64,000 nucleotides of DNA from Bacillota bacterium (GTDB lineage: Bacteria > Bacillota > Clostridia > Lachnospirales > Lachnospiraceae). Location of the stretch: assembly GCA_023392615.1 (NCBI GenBank), contig JAEVYT010000036.1, positions 186,001 through 250,000 of the forward strand, given 5' to 3'. Every line of letters starts with the position of its first letter. Within the stretch, counting starts at the first letter, position 1. Below the pieces are notes generated by a model, which was not told the origin of the DNA, ran no database searches, and saw nothing but the letters and a program-made list of their open reading frames with translations. Position numbers and translations under genes: made by a program. Shown here one piece after another: positions 55,280 through 63,965 of the stretch.

Positions 55280-56968
55280 TTATTTCCTCCCTTTCGCATT
55301 TGTGTAAGCTCGTTCAATTGCCTGCTTGTATCCCTCATAGTTGTCCGTTATTTCCTTTTGCAACTTTTGAGATTGTTCCTTTTGAACCGTAAGTGTCTTT
55401 GCAGAGTCGCTTACTTTTTGAAGAAGGTTTAAAACATCCTGTTTATCCACATTAACCTGCACCATACTACTTCGTTGGTCATACAACAGCATGAACGTTC
55501 CATTATAAATTGACAACTGATCGTATGCACTTGCAACCTTCACGCTATTAATTGCTTTTTCAATTGTGGTGAACAAAGTATCATACTTATCTTTCGATGC
55601 CTCTTCAACTGTTGACGAGCTTAGGATATATTTTTTATAAAATGAGCAGATTTCATAATAACAATCGGACAAATATTTATTTTTAAAACCAGAAGATATC
55701 TCTTTATTTTCATGATTTGCTGCAAAGAACGAATACGCTTTCTGTACTCTCGTTGAAAAACTATAACTTCCATCGCGATCTGAATAATAATTAAAATACA
55801 TCATTCCTATTTTATAATTAAGATCTGCCACATCTTTACTCGTATTATCAAATCCATCTTTATTCGCATTATACAAAGCTAAAAATTGATCATTTTCTGA
55901 CTTTCCAAATTGACCCTCATCTTCATAGGCTTGTAACATACATAAATAAGCGTCTGTCCTGGATGGATAGATTTTAATTGCTTTCTCATAACTATCTATC
56001 TTGTCACTTAACGACGTAGCCGATGATGGTGATACTAATAGTTCATAATTACTATTGTCTATTTGTACCGATACTTTACTGCATACAATACCTGATATCA
56101 GGAATACAAATGCAAATACCGTAGCTGCAATAAAAGTTCGGAGTTTTCTCTTTTGTTTTTTCTTATAGCCTTTTGTGATAAGTTCCGGATGTTCCAAATC
56201 ATATAATAAATCCGAACAGTTCTGATATCTGTTTTCTGCTGCCGGTTCAACGCATTTACCAATTATTAATTCGATCCCTTCTGATAACTCAGGATTCCAC
56301 ATTCTAACAGGGGCATATGCCTCCCCAGTTCTTGGATCAATTCCAGTAAGCAAATGATGCATCGTCATACCTAGTGCAAAAATATCTGACCTAGCATCAG
56401 TTTGTCCACTATACTGTTCTGGTGGAGCATATCCTTTTGTCCCGAGTACCGTCGTATCAGCAAGACTTAGCTCTTTATATTCTCTTGCTATACCAAAGTC
56501 GATAATCTTAATATTACCTTCTGGTTTTAACATAATATTAGCAGGCTTCATATCTCTGTATATAATGGGTGGTTTTTGAAGATGTAAATACGAAAGTGCA
56601 TCGCACAACTGTTTTGCCCATCCAATCACCAAATTTTCAGGCTGTGCTCCATATTCGTTCAAAATCTTATCTAGAGATTCTCCTTCTATATAGTCCATCA
56701 CTACATAAATAGTAACACCATTATCAATGATATCTACGATTCTCGGCAGCGAAGGATGATCCAACCGTTTCATCAAGTTGGCTTCTGCCAACAGACTATT
56801 TACAACAATTTCATCACTTTTTCCACTACCTTTTTTTCTTATTTCCTTGACTGCCCACTGTTTATTCAAGTGAGTATCCATTGCGAGATATACTACCGAC
56901 ATCCCGCCTCTACCTATTTCTGTTAATATTTCATACTTGCCATCAATTACAGAACCAACTTCTGCCAT
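55280..56968 (-). CDS. Transmembrane Ser/Thr protein kinase (PknB-type)
   Basis: This 562-residue bacterial eukaryotic-like kinase has the Gly loop GRGGMSVV (19-26), VAIK-type Lys K41, Glu62, the catalytic YRD motif with D139, K141 and N144, DFG (157-159), and the APPE motif (181-184) after the activation loop LADTTVLGTKG with likely autophosphorylation Thr residues. One membrane helix lies at about 279-297. The extracellular part has TPR-like helical repeats in place of the usual PASTA domains. PP2C lies 13 bases upstream and the motif protein 2 bases downstream. It probably phosphorylates T7SS proteins. Confidence 0.93.
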   Translation of the reverse strand: MAEVGSVIDGKYEILTEIGRGGMSVVYLAMDTHLNKQWAVKEIRKKGSGKSDEIVVNSLLAEANLMKRLDHPSLPRIVDIIDNGVTIYVVMDYIEGESLDKILNEYGAQPENLVIGWAKQLCDALSYLHLQKPPIIYRDMKPANIMLKPEGNIKIIDFGIAREYKELSLADTTVLGTKGYAPPEQYSGQTDARSDIFALGMTMHHLLTGIDPRTGEAYAPVRMWNPELSEGIELIIGKCVEPAAENRYQNCSDLLYDLEHPELITKGYKKKQKRKLRTFIAATVFAFVFLISGIVCSKVSVQIDNSNYELLVSPSSATSLSDKIDSYEKAIKIYPSRTDAYLCMLQAYEDEGQFGKSENDQFLALYNANKDGFDNTSKDVADLNYKIGMMYFNYYSDRDGSYSFSTRVQKAYSFFAANHENKEISSGFKNKYLSDCYYEICSFYKKYILSSSTVEEASKDKYDTLFTTIEKAINSVKVASAYDQLSIYNGTFMLLYDQRSSMVQVNVDKQDVLNLLQKVSDSAKTLTVQKEQSQKLQKEITDNYEGYKQAIERAYTNAKGRK

Positions 56969-56981
56969 CTAAAACATCCTC

Positions 56982-57743
56982 TCAATCCACCTTAATTAGG
57001 ATTACTGAAATGTTATCCTTTTCTTTACGTTTCTTAACTTGATCAATTAGGTATTTTGTGTTGGAATGCATAGCCTCTTTATTAAACAAGTTAGAAGGAT
57101 TCAAAGATTCATAAATTTCTTGTTCAGATATCTCATGTCTGAATCCGTCTGAACAGATCATATATGCACCTTTTTCACTTATTCCTACAATAATATCCGG
57201 TTCTAGTCTTTCCGATGCTCCAACGCACTGAAGTAACATATTTCTACGCTTATCCGTTTTTGCTTGCTCTACTGTTAGGGTTCCTCTACTAACTTCCCTA
57301 GTAACAAATGTCTGATCTATCGTTAACTGTTTAAGCGATGTATCCAAGTGATACACTCTCGTATCTCCGACATGCGCAATCAAATACTGATTATTTACGA
57401 ACAGAATTCCAGTAAATGTGGTTCCCATGCTAATATGATCACCATGTGAGCTTTCAAGGATCTTAATATTTAAATCTTTCAGCATTAGCGACCATTTTCC
57501 ACCTATAACTTGCATATCTAGGTTTTCTAACTCAAATGGAAGCTTCTCATCAAACCATCTGACAAACTCGCGAATTACAGTCGCACTTGCAAGCTCTCCC
57601 TTTGACAACCCCCCCATTCCGTCACAAATAATAGCCATCAATACTTCTCCTAAAGAAGAATGTGCATGTTTTATGAGTACACTGTCTTGGTTTGTATCTT
57701 TAATTATTCCTATATCTGTATCAGCAGTAGCAACGTATTTCAA
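56982..57743 (-). CDS. PP2C-family Ser/Thr protein phosphatase
   Basis: This 253-residue metal-dependent phosphatase would reverse the kinase's work. The family motifs are visible: VATADTDIGIIKDTNQDSVL (metal Asp), ICDGMGGLSKGELAS (41-51), SMGTTFTGILF, AHVGDTRVYHL, LTVEQA, MLLQCVGAS and MICSDGFRHE, ending DNISVILIKV. Length is close to PrpC/Stp-type enzymes. It starts 22 bases after the FHA gene stop and precedes the kinase by 13 bases, a conserved writer/eraser pairing. Confidence 0.93.
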   Translation of the reverse strand: MKYVATADTDIGIIKDTNQDSVLIKHAHSSLGEVLMAIICDGMGGLSKGELASATVIREFVRWFDEKLPFELENLDMQVIGGKWSLMLKDLNIKILESSHGDHISMGTTFTGILFVNNQYLIAHVGDTRVYHLDTSLKQLTIDQTFVTREVSRGTLTVEQAKTDKRRNMLLQCVGASERLEPDIIVGISEKGAYMICSDGFRHEISEQEIYESLNPSNLFNKEAMHSNTKYLIDQVKKRKEKDNISVILIKVD

Positions 57744-57765
57744 TTTTCTTCACTTCCCATTCTAT

Positions 57766-58842
57766 CTAAATATGTATTTCAAATTCCTCATTCGCTAATC
57801 TCAGCAGATTACCATCAAAAATCTCAACTTCTTCTTGTACTGGTATCTGTTCCTCATTCACATAGGTATGATTTTTAGAATTCAAGTCGATAATGAATAT
57901 ACGTTGACCTCGTGTAATGATATCAGCATGACTTCTACTAATTTTGTCATTATTATTTACGAAATAATCTGAGTAACTTCTCTCCTTACCAATTCTAAAA
58001 ACAGGTTTGTTAATGGGTATATTCTCATCTGTTAAATGTCGATAAAGAGTGGCGTAATGTACTTGTTTCATGTCTTCTCTCAGAAGTCCTGTTGCTTCAT
58101 CATCATTTAACAATCCGGTCGCTTCATTATCACTTAGTAACCCCGTCGCTTCATCGTCATATAATAATCCTGTCGCCTCATCATCTTGCAGCAGTTCTGT
58201 CGCTGCATCATCATTTTCGTAGTGTGCATAGTAATCAGCCTGCTTATCAGTCATGTATCCACTCTGACCTATATTATGCTTTTTTATCGTATTCACGACA
58301 TTTCTATCTTCTTTAAATATATATTTCTCTATCTTATCCGCATCAAACTTTTGTAATTCTTTAACAAAATATACAAACCTAGATATGTAATTAGTATCCT
58401 CTTCTTCCATAGGCTTTGTTGAATAGATGATATTCTCTATAAACTTCATCAAATTCGCCTCAGTTTCTTGCTGTTCAAGCGGAAGAAATATAAACTGTAT
58501 TTCCTTAGTTATTTCATTCACATAGACATTTTTAATATCAAAGACTACTTTATTAGCCAACAACCCATTAACATTAATCTTTTGAATGACATCAACAACC
58601 TGTTCCATCATAAATAAAAAGTCATATTTACTGAAAGGTTTCTTCAATCGTTCATAAAGAGTAATTCCAACTGGCCCTACATACTCAATCGTATTTTTCT
58701 TTACTAATCTTGCTTTCAACAGTCCTCGAATATATTTCCTTGAAAAACAATCAAATTCATGATTCTCAATTTTTTCTCCATTTGAAAGTTTAGCTTTGAC
58801 AATCAACTGGCAACCTTTTGTTTTTGCCTTGTATTTCGCCAT
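57766..58842 (-). CDS. DUF6382-FHA protein with Thr-repeat linker
   Basis: This 358-residue protein is the first gene of the T7SS operon. Residues 1 to about 190 resemble DUF6382. Five tandem 9-residue units follow (211-255): DDAATELLQ, DDEATGLLY, DDEATGLLS, DNEATGLLN and DDEATGLLR. The FHA domain is last (about 278-358), with VFRIGKE, NDKISRSHADI and DLNSKNHTYVNEEQ. The Thr in each unit is a candidate phosphorylation site for the kinase downstream, allowing self-binding or docking by other FHA domains, as known for GarA-type regulators in actinobacteria. The start follows AAGGA. Confidence 0.82.
   Translation of the reverse strand: MAKYKAKTKGCQLIVKAKLSNGEKIENHEFDCFSRKYIRGLLKARLVKKNTIEYVGPVGITLYERLKKPFSKYDFLFMMEQVVDVIQKINVNGLLANKVVFDIKNVYVNEITKEIQFIFLPLEQQETEANLMKFIENIIYSTKPMEEEDTNYISRFVYFVKELQKFDADKIEKYIFKEDRNVVNTIKKHNIGQSGYMTDKQADYYAHYENDDAATELLQDDEATGLLYDDEATGLLSDNEATGLLNDDEATGLLREDMKQVHYATLYRHLTDENIPINKPVFRIGKERSYSDYFVNNNDKISRSHADIITRGQRIFIIDLNSKNHTYVNEEQIPVQEEVEIFDGNLLRLANEEFEIHI
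58078..58212 (-). repeat. Five 27-base tandem units encoding D-D-E-A-T-G-L-L-x
   Basis: The units code residues 211-255 of the FHA protein, with codon differences between copies but a fixed period of 27 bases. Variation is mainly in the last residue and in the first unit (AATELL). The conserved Thr and Leu-Leu suggest selection for the peptide rather than recent slippage. Confidence 0.9.
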
Positions 58843-58933
58843 AATTGTTCATCATCCTTTTTATTATTAGATTCTACGCTGTTATGTGTATAATCTTGTG
58901 GTTTATCCGTTTTTTTACAAAATATCCAAATTT

Positions 58934-58962
58934 ATTCTATCACTATAAAATGGGATAATCAA
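58934..58962 (-). promoter_or_regulatory. Promoter of the T7SS/kinase operon (P1)
   Basis: TTGATT (58957-58962), 17 bases, and TAGAAT (58934-58939) on the minus strand. The 29-base element matches 25 of 29 positions with P2 at 59691-59719, and similarity extends upstream. A TTGACA slightly upstream lacks a matched -10. It lies about 90 bases before the FHA gene ATG. The rest of the gap 58843-59150 is AT-rich and contains the upstream gene's terminator. Confidence 0.7.
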
Positions 58963-59045
58963 GCAATTTTTGTCAATTTTATCATGCATCACAATTTCAT
59001 CTTCTCCCCACTATATTCATGAATTAAAAGTCATAATCATTTTGT

Positions 59046-59115
59046 CAGTACAAAAATAATTAAAAAAGGACATTTTTTCTAAAATTTTCTTTAGAAAAAT
59101 GTCCTTAATGTACTG
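59046..59115 (-). terminator. Terminator after the DUF3592 gene
   Basis: CAGTACA/TGTACTG (59046-59052 with 59109-59115) and AAGGAC/GTCCTT (59066-59071 with 59101-59106) flank a long A/T-rich stem. The inner hairpin is followed on the minus strand by six T. It separates the DUF3592 gene from P1. Confidence 0.85.
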
Positions 59116-59150
59116 ATATCTTGAATGATTAATTAAATTCGTGATTTCTC

Positions 59151-59612
59151 CTAAAACAAAATCATTAGGATCTTAGCTAATAATAACATAAAAATTGCAG
59201 GGATAATTAAAGCTGTTAGGCAACCCACCTTTTTCTTAGCACTATCTATTGCATTTCCTTCACTATAAGCTCTCTTGGGATTTTTAGGGAAGTAATACAT
59301 CATAATTTCCTCTTTAGCATCACCATATTCATCGATATATGTTTTTCTATATTTTTTGTCATTTACAATATACTCATATGTAACCGTATAATAGACTTTG
59401 TATTCGTCACCCGGGGTTGAGCTAAATGGAGCGCCATGATGTCTTGCTACTTTTACAACTCGCGCAATAACCGATTTTCCTTCTCGCATTGCTTTTACAT
59501 CTCTAGAGTTTTGATTAGCGTGAGCCCTTAATTTACTCATTGCAATGAAATAAAACGGATATAAAATAATGGTAGAAATTATTGAGATTCCCACAAGCAT
59601 TTGATCGGTCAT
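59151..59612 (-). CDS. DUF3592-like membrane protein
   Basis: This 153-residue protein has an N-terminal helix (about 4-25), a soluble middle with KSVIARVVKVARHHG, YKVYYTVTYEYIVNDKKYRKTYI and YYFPKNPKRAYSEG, and a C-terminal helix (about 128-150). This is the DUF3592 pattern, of unknown function. GGAGG lies before the ATG. The gene is monocistronic, closed by a terminator. Its promoter is nearly identical to that of the T7SS operon 700 bases further on, so it is probably co-regulated with it. Confidence 0.75.
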   Translation of the reverse strand: MTDQMLVGISIISTIILYPFYFIAMSKLRAHANQNSRDVKAMREGKSVIARVVKVARHHGAPFSSTPGDEYKVYYTVTYEYIVNDKKYRKTYIDEYGDAKEEIMMYYFPKNPKRAYSEGNAIDSAKKKVGCLTALIIPAIFMLLLAKILMILF

Positions 59613-59690
59613 TAATCTTCCTCCTTAAAAATACCCTTTTAAATATAAGGCACTTATGATTTTCGCTGTTTTTTGACAAAACTTAAAATC

Positions 59691-59719
59691 ATTCTATCAC
59701 GACAATATGGAATAATCAA
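59691..59719 (-). promoter_or_regulatory. Promoter of the DUF3592 gene (P2)
   Basis: TTGATT (59714-59719), 17 bases, and TAGAAT (59691-59696) on the minus strand. The spacer is nearly that of P1, sharing GTGA directly before the -10 and the CCAT block after the -35. The -10 and -35 are identical in both. Confidence 0.7.
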
Positions 59720-59850
59720 GAAATGTTTGGGTATAAACCAACCACTTATATAAGTTGTAATAATTGGCTTAAATAAAGGATTTAACTAAAAAACTATTCC
59801 TAATTATTCATAACCAAAATCACAAAATTTACTGTCACAATACTGTCAAA

Positions 59851-60187
59851 CGCTCTATTTTACTGTCCATACGGAAGCAATACTGAATACCGTGGGATTC
59901 CTCCGTGCTGCTTTCCAGTCTCTTCACACGTTCCATGGTCTTCGCCTATACGAGCAAGGCTCGACTTCCCTTTGTACTCCTTACGGAGACCTTTTTAACG
60001 ATACGGCAGAATTCACTTCATGTTATGGTCTGCATGATTGCTTGCACTTCTATCGAAGTACTTTACCCACTCGCTTAGCACCCTGCATTACTGCAACGCA
60101 CCGAGTTTGGCTACACGGCTCACTGGCGATTACCGTGACCGGACTTATACCGGCAAGTGTGGACCAGCTTCGCTGGACACACCACAC
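59851..60187 (-). ncRNA. Probable 5' fragment of a group II intron, no reverse transcriptase
   Basis: The stretch is markedly richer in G+C than its surroundings and has no gene. On the minus strand it begins GTGTG (60187 or 60182), as group II introns do, right after a terminator hairpin and T-run. It continues with many short self-complementary segments, such as GTCCAGCGAAGCTGG and AAGTACTTCGATAG, like domain I. Class C introns are known to insert behind terminators. No intron-encoded protein follows, so it would be a truncated relic. A plus-strand open frame across it is a shadow. The gap 59613-60306 otherwise holds P2 and AT-rich sequence. Confidence 0.45.
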
Positions 60188-60193
60188 CAAAAA

Positions 60194-60222
60194 GCTTCGA
60201 ATTACGATATGTAATTCGAAGC
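60194..60222 (-). terminator. Terminator after the ABC exporter genes
   Basis: GCTTCGAATTAC (60194-60205) pairs perfectly with GTAATTCGAAGC (60211-60222), with TTTTT at once downstream on the minus strand. It lies 85 bases past the stop of the exporter gene. Confidence 0.85.
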
Positions 60223-60306
60223 ATCAATAAATATCATATTAAATTTAAGCACCTATCTCACTAATGACAAAATGTATTTTTTACATCCTGCTAAAGATAA
60301 TGCCTC

Positions 60307-62046
60307 TTATTCCGCTTTTCTCTGATTCATTACAAAGTCTCTGTAATCATTGCTTGTTTTAATAATTTCTTCAGGTGCTCCAGATGCTGCAACCTTTCCA
60401 TTTTTAATCACAATCACGTGATCAGCATGTCTGATTGCTGAAAGACTATGCGCTATAATCAGCGTTGTCCTATTTTTCATCAGATTATCAAGTGCATCCG
60501 TAACATTTCTCTCACTCTTAGTATCAAGATTACTTGTCGCCTCATCTAAGAGTAAATAATCAGGGTTATGAGCAATTGCACGTGCTATTGCAATACACTG
60601 TTTCTGTCCACCTGACAGATTGTTTCCACAAGGTGCAACATAACTGTCATACTCATCTGGAAGCTTCAGAGCAAATGTACTCACTCTCGACAGCTCTACT
60701 ATCTTTTGAAATTCCTCTTCTGACAATTCACGTTCGCAGCCATAAATAATGTTCTCACGAATTGTCCCCTCCATCAGCGGACGATCCTGAGCAACTATTG
60801 CAAACGCCTTACGCCATGAATGACGACTAAACTTATTTACCGCTTTATCTCCAAAATAAATATATCCTTTACTTGGCTCATAAAATCTTTCAAGCAACTT
60901 AAACAACGTCGTTTTACCACTACCATTCGCACCAATAATAGCTGTCGTCTTATTCTTCGGAATGATACAGCTAATATCCTCGAGAATCATTTTCTCTCCA
61001 TATCCAAATTCAACATTCTCAAATCGAATGTCTGCATCTGGAACAGCCATCCTGATTCCTTCATCTGCATCCTCTACTTCCGCTTCAAGTGTATTTATCA
61101 CTCTTTCTAGAGAGCCAACTGACAGCTTAATTGTTCCGAACGATTGAATAAGGGTCGAAAAGTTAGCTGTTACATTGTTCGTAAATACATAAAAAGCTAC
61201 TACCTGACCCACACGAAGAACACCTTCATTTACCAATGCTCCACCAATAATAAAAGGTATCAAAATGCCAACAATGTTAAGTGCTTTTTCAATAAACAAG
61301 TAAACCACTCCAAGATATCCGCTCTTCACATCAGCTTTGTACTGATCCATGAACCTCTGATTACCGAGTTCATATTCCAGATTTTCCGTCGATGAAGCCT
61401 TAATGAGACGAAGGTTCTGTGTACGCTCGATCAGATAAGCAGTTGCTCCTGATAGGGTACCTTGTACCTTCTTACCAACCCAATACTTCGCTTTACCGAA
61501 CAACCAGCCAGAAATAAATGTTACTGGAAGAATAAGCAATATGAACAATGTCATCTTCACATTCGTTTTATACATATTACGAGCAAAGATGTAGATACCG
61601 AACACGGTTGTACTGCAACTGATAATTGTCACAAAAAATGTACTAGCAAAATCACAGTCAGTTGTAATTCGACTTACCAGGCTTTCTCCACTATCTTTAT
61701 CATAATACTTCTGCGGAATATACATAAGTTTTTTCCAAATTTTATTTCGAAGATTCATATTAATTCTTTCACTTGCAAAACCATTAAACAAAACGGAGCC
61801 AATCATTGCCACTGTTAAAATCAAATAAGAGGAAAGATAATTTATAAGTTTGCTCGTCTTAATAGCTCCATGTGCATCTAGAATACTTCCGGTAAGGATT
61901 CCCAAATTCGATATTGCGTAATATAAAAGGACCTGTGATGCTACTGCTAGTATCAGAAAAATCCAAGGCATCTTCACTCCAGAGAACATCTTAAAAAATC
62001 GATTAAATGATACATTCTTATTCGAGCTATTCTTTTTTTTCATCAT
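60307..62046 (-). CDS. ABC exporter half-transporter (second subunit)
   Basis: This 579-residue type IV ABC exporter has an N-terminal membrane domain (six helices, 30-310) and a C-terminal ATPase domain with Walker A GANGSGKTT, signature NNLSGGQKQ, Walker B YLLLDEATSNLD and IIAHSLSAI. It is probably a heterodimer with the 585-residue partner upstream, whose stop overlaps its start (ATGA). Possible cargo includes peptides, lipids or drugs; nothing in the sequence decides. The terminator at 60194 ends the unit. Confidence 0.9.
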   Translation of the reverse strand: MMKKKNSSNKNVSFNRFFKMFSGVKMPWIFLILAVASQVLLYYAISNLGILTGSILDAHGAIKTSKLINYLSSYLILTVAMIGSVLFNGFASERINMNLRNKIWKKLMYIPQKYYDKDSGESLVSRITTDCDFASTFFVTIISCSTTVFGIYIFARNMYKTNVKMTLFILLILPVTFISGWLFGKAKYWVGKKVQGTLSGATAYLIERTQNLRLIKASSTENLEYELGNQRFMDQYKADVKSGYLGVVYLFIEKALNIVGILIPFIIGGALVNEGVLRVGQVVAFYVFTNNVTANFSTLIQSFGTIKLSVGSLERVINTLEAEVEDADEGIRMAVPDADIRFENVEFGYGEKMILEDISCIIPKNKTTAIIGANGSGKTTLFKLLERFYEPSKGYIYFGDKAVNKFSRHSWRKAFAIVAQDRPLMEGTIRENIIYGCERELSEEEFQKIVELSRVSTFALKLPDEYDSYVAPCGNNLSGGQKQCIAIARAIAHNPDYLLLDEATSNLDTKSERNVTDALDNLMKNRTTLIIAHSLSAIRHADHVIVIKNGKVAASGAPEEIIKTSNDYRDFVMNQRKAE

Positions 62047-63800
62047 AATTCAAATACCTCCTGATAAGATTGTTCTTCTACAAGCTCACGATATAACTTA
62101 GATTCCTGAATAAGCTCTTCATTCTTACCGCAAGCTTCAACATGTCCTTCATTCACAATTGCAATCTGATCAACCGAAGCAATAAGTGAAAGATCATGTG
62201 TTACCATGATAATAGTCTTGCCCTTAAATACTCTCAGAATTGTATCCTGAACTTCTTTTGTATTTGATGCATCGAGTGCACTCGTTGGTTCATCGAATAA
62301 TAAAATATCAGCGTTTTTGAGCAATTCACGTGAGATTACAAGCTTCTGTCTCTGTCCTCCTGATAATGAATTGCCCCACACAGCCATTTGTGTATCAAAT
62401 CTTGCTGGAAGAGTATTAATGTAATCAAGAACACCTGAAAGCTTCGCAACTTCCTCTAACTCTTTCTCTGAAATGACTCTATCCACACCATATGTAATAA
62501 TGTCTCTAATACTTCCACTGAATACACCCGCATCCTGCTGTACATATGCGAAATGCTTGCGATATTCCATAAGGTTAATATCTCTGATTGGTGTGCCTCC
62601 AAGTGTAATCGTTCCAGATGCTGGTGCATAGAATCTTTCCATTAGGCTTAAAATTGTTGTCTTACCACATCCTGAAAGACCAATTAAAGCAGTTGATTTC
62701 CCCTTAGGAATCGTGATATTGAGTTTCTTAAGAACATCCGACTTATCGTATGAAAATGAAACATCATTAAATACAATATCACCGTTCGTGAATGGACTTG
62801 CGGTCTTGCCTGCACTATCATCCGTCTCCTGAGAAGCATCCATTATGACACTAAGCCTTGCAGCGTATCCCTGTGTGCTTCTGAACTGTACAAGAATATT
62901 AAAAATCATTCTTAATGCGACATTGACCTGTGCTACCATAAGAAAGAATTCTAACCACTGTTCAACGGTAATTTCTCCATTCTTGAGTAACATTGATCCG
63001 CCGAGTACTGCGATACAAGTTGCTGCAATATCACTTGCATTCACGTATATCATCGTAAAGGTATTCAGATATACCGTTCTCATCTTAGCCTTATACAGCA
63101 TATTCGTTGTCTCTGTACCGTTCTTTTCTTCCAACTTTTCTGTAGCAAAAGACTTAATAAGACTCATATTACGAAGACGTTCTGTAAGATACCCTGTCAA
63201 CTTTCCAATTTTATGCTGCGTTTTTTCACTAACGTCACGCTGCCAACGACCAACAAAAATACCATATAGCAGATACAGCGGTGTTAATGCAAACAGCATA
63301 AACATCAATTTTGTACTAAAACCAGCAATCTTGGTAAATGATCTGATTACCATATAAATTGATGCTGGAATCATTGTCATTGCCATAATAAGTGAATTTA
63401 CCATCTGTACGGAATCGTTTGTTAATGAACTTAGAAGATAACTTGGATCATTGTGTGCATAGTACATCGTATCAATATGCATCATCTTCTTCCATGCTAC
63501 TCGTCTAATGGATCTTACTGACTTTGTATTGGCATATATGGACAATAAATTTGATATTGAACTAACCACCAAAGATGCAACATAATTAATAAGCAATGAT
63601 ACTACCGCTACTGTTGAAAAATCCCCACTGAACAAGGCTGCTGTTGAACCTGGCAAATGTACAGATATTTCCGAATATACTATTGTTGAAAACATGGTCA
63701 CAATAATCAACAGCCATGCAAGTTTGGCATTAAAGAGAAACCGAACGAACTGTTTCCAGTTCATTTTTGTCCTCTTTTGTGCTTTGTCTTCTTTTTTCAT
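62043..63800 (-). CDS. ABC exporter half-transporter (first subunit)
   Basis: This 585-residue partner of the exporter has a membrane domain (about 20-310) and an ATPase domain with Walker A GLSGCGKTT, signature NSLSGGQRQ, Walker B ILLFDEPTSALD and MVTHDLSLI. Both subunits keep the catalytic Glu and switch His, so both sites look active. It is the first gene of the pair. A short gap upstream ends in the terminator of the next gene; I see only weak -35/-10-like matches there (63830-63890). Confidence 0.9.
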   Translation of the reverse strand: MKKEDKAQKRTKMNWKQFVRFLFNAKLAWLLIIVTMFSTIVYSEISVHLPGSTAALFSGDFSTVAVVSLLINYVASLVVSSISNLLSIYANTKSVRSIRRVAWKKMMHIDTMYYAHNDPSYLLSSLTNDSVQMVNSLIMAMTMIPASIYMVIRSFTKIAGFSTKLMFMLFALTPLYLLYGIFVGRWQRDVSEKTQHKIGKLTGYLTERLRNMSLIKSFATEKLEEKNGTETTNMLYKAKMRTVYLNTFTMIYVNASDIAATCIAVLGGSMLLKNGEITVEQWLEFFLMVAQVNVALRMIFNILVQFRSTQGYAARLSVIMDASQETDDSAGKTASPFTNGDIVFNDVSFSYDKSDVLKKLNITIPKGKSTALIGLSGCGKTTILSLMERFYAPASGTITLGGTPIRDINLMEYRKHFAYVQQDAGVFSGSIRDIITYGVDRVISEKELEEVAKLSGVLDYINTLPARFDTQMAVWGNSLSGGQRQKLVISRELLKNADILLFDEPTSALDASNTKEVQDTILRVFKGKTIIMVTHDLSLIASVDQIAIVNEGHVEACGKNEELIQESKLYRELVEEQSYQEVFEL

Positions 63801-63941
63801 AATTTACTTTTCCTTTCTTCTGACAAAAGCTTTAGTTGAAGTAATAATACTATACATTGATCATACCAAACAATTGATTTTGTCTATATGATACATATAC
63901 GAAGATATTTGATATATAACGATGTCTGTTGGCGAATAAGC

Positions 63942-63965
63942 AAAAAAGGGAGGCATATACCTCCC
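63942..63965 (-). terminator. Terminator of the gene upstream of the exporter
   Basis: GGGAGG (63948-63953) pairs with CCTCCC (63960-63965), and on the minus strand six T follow (63942-63947). It belongs to a minus-strand gene beyond position 64000. Confidence 0.85.

Noticed and set aside
58078..58212. CRISPR array
   Set aside because: The 27-base units are contiguous without spacers and code for a peptide repeat in frame.
58092..58316. His/Leu-rich plus-strand frame of 74 codons
   Set aside because: It is the antisense reading of the five 27-base repeats of the FHA gene; the repeat period makes the frame open.
59892..60230. A 112-codon plus-strand open frame in the GC-richer gap
   Set aside because: It lies on the complementary side of the probable intron RNA and terminator hairpin, has no ribosome site, and its sequence reads like a translated structured RNA.
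61144..61818. Plus-strand frames opposite the ABC exporter
   Set aside because: They are antisense to a complete transporter domain and show no family features.
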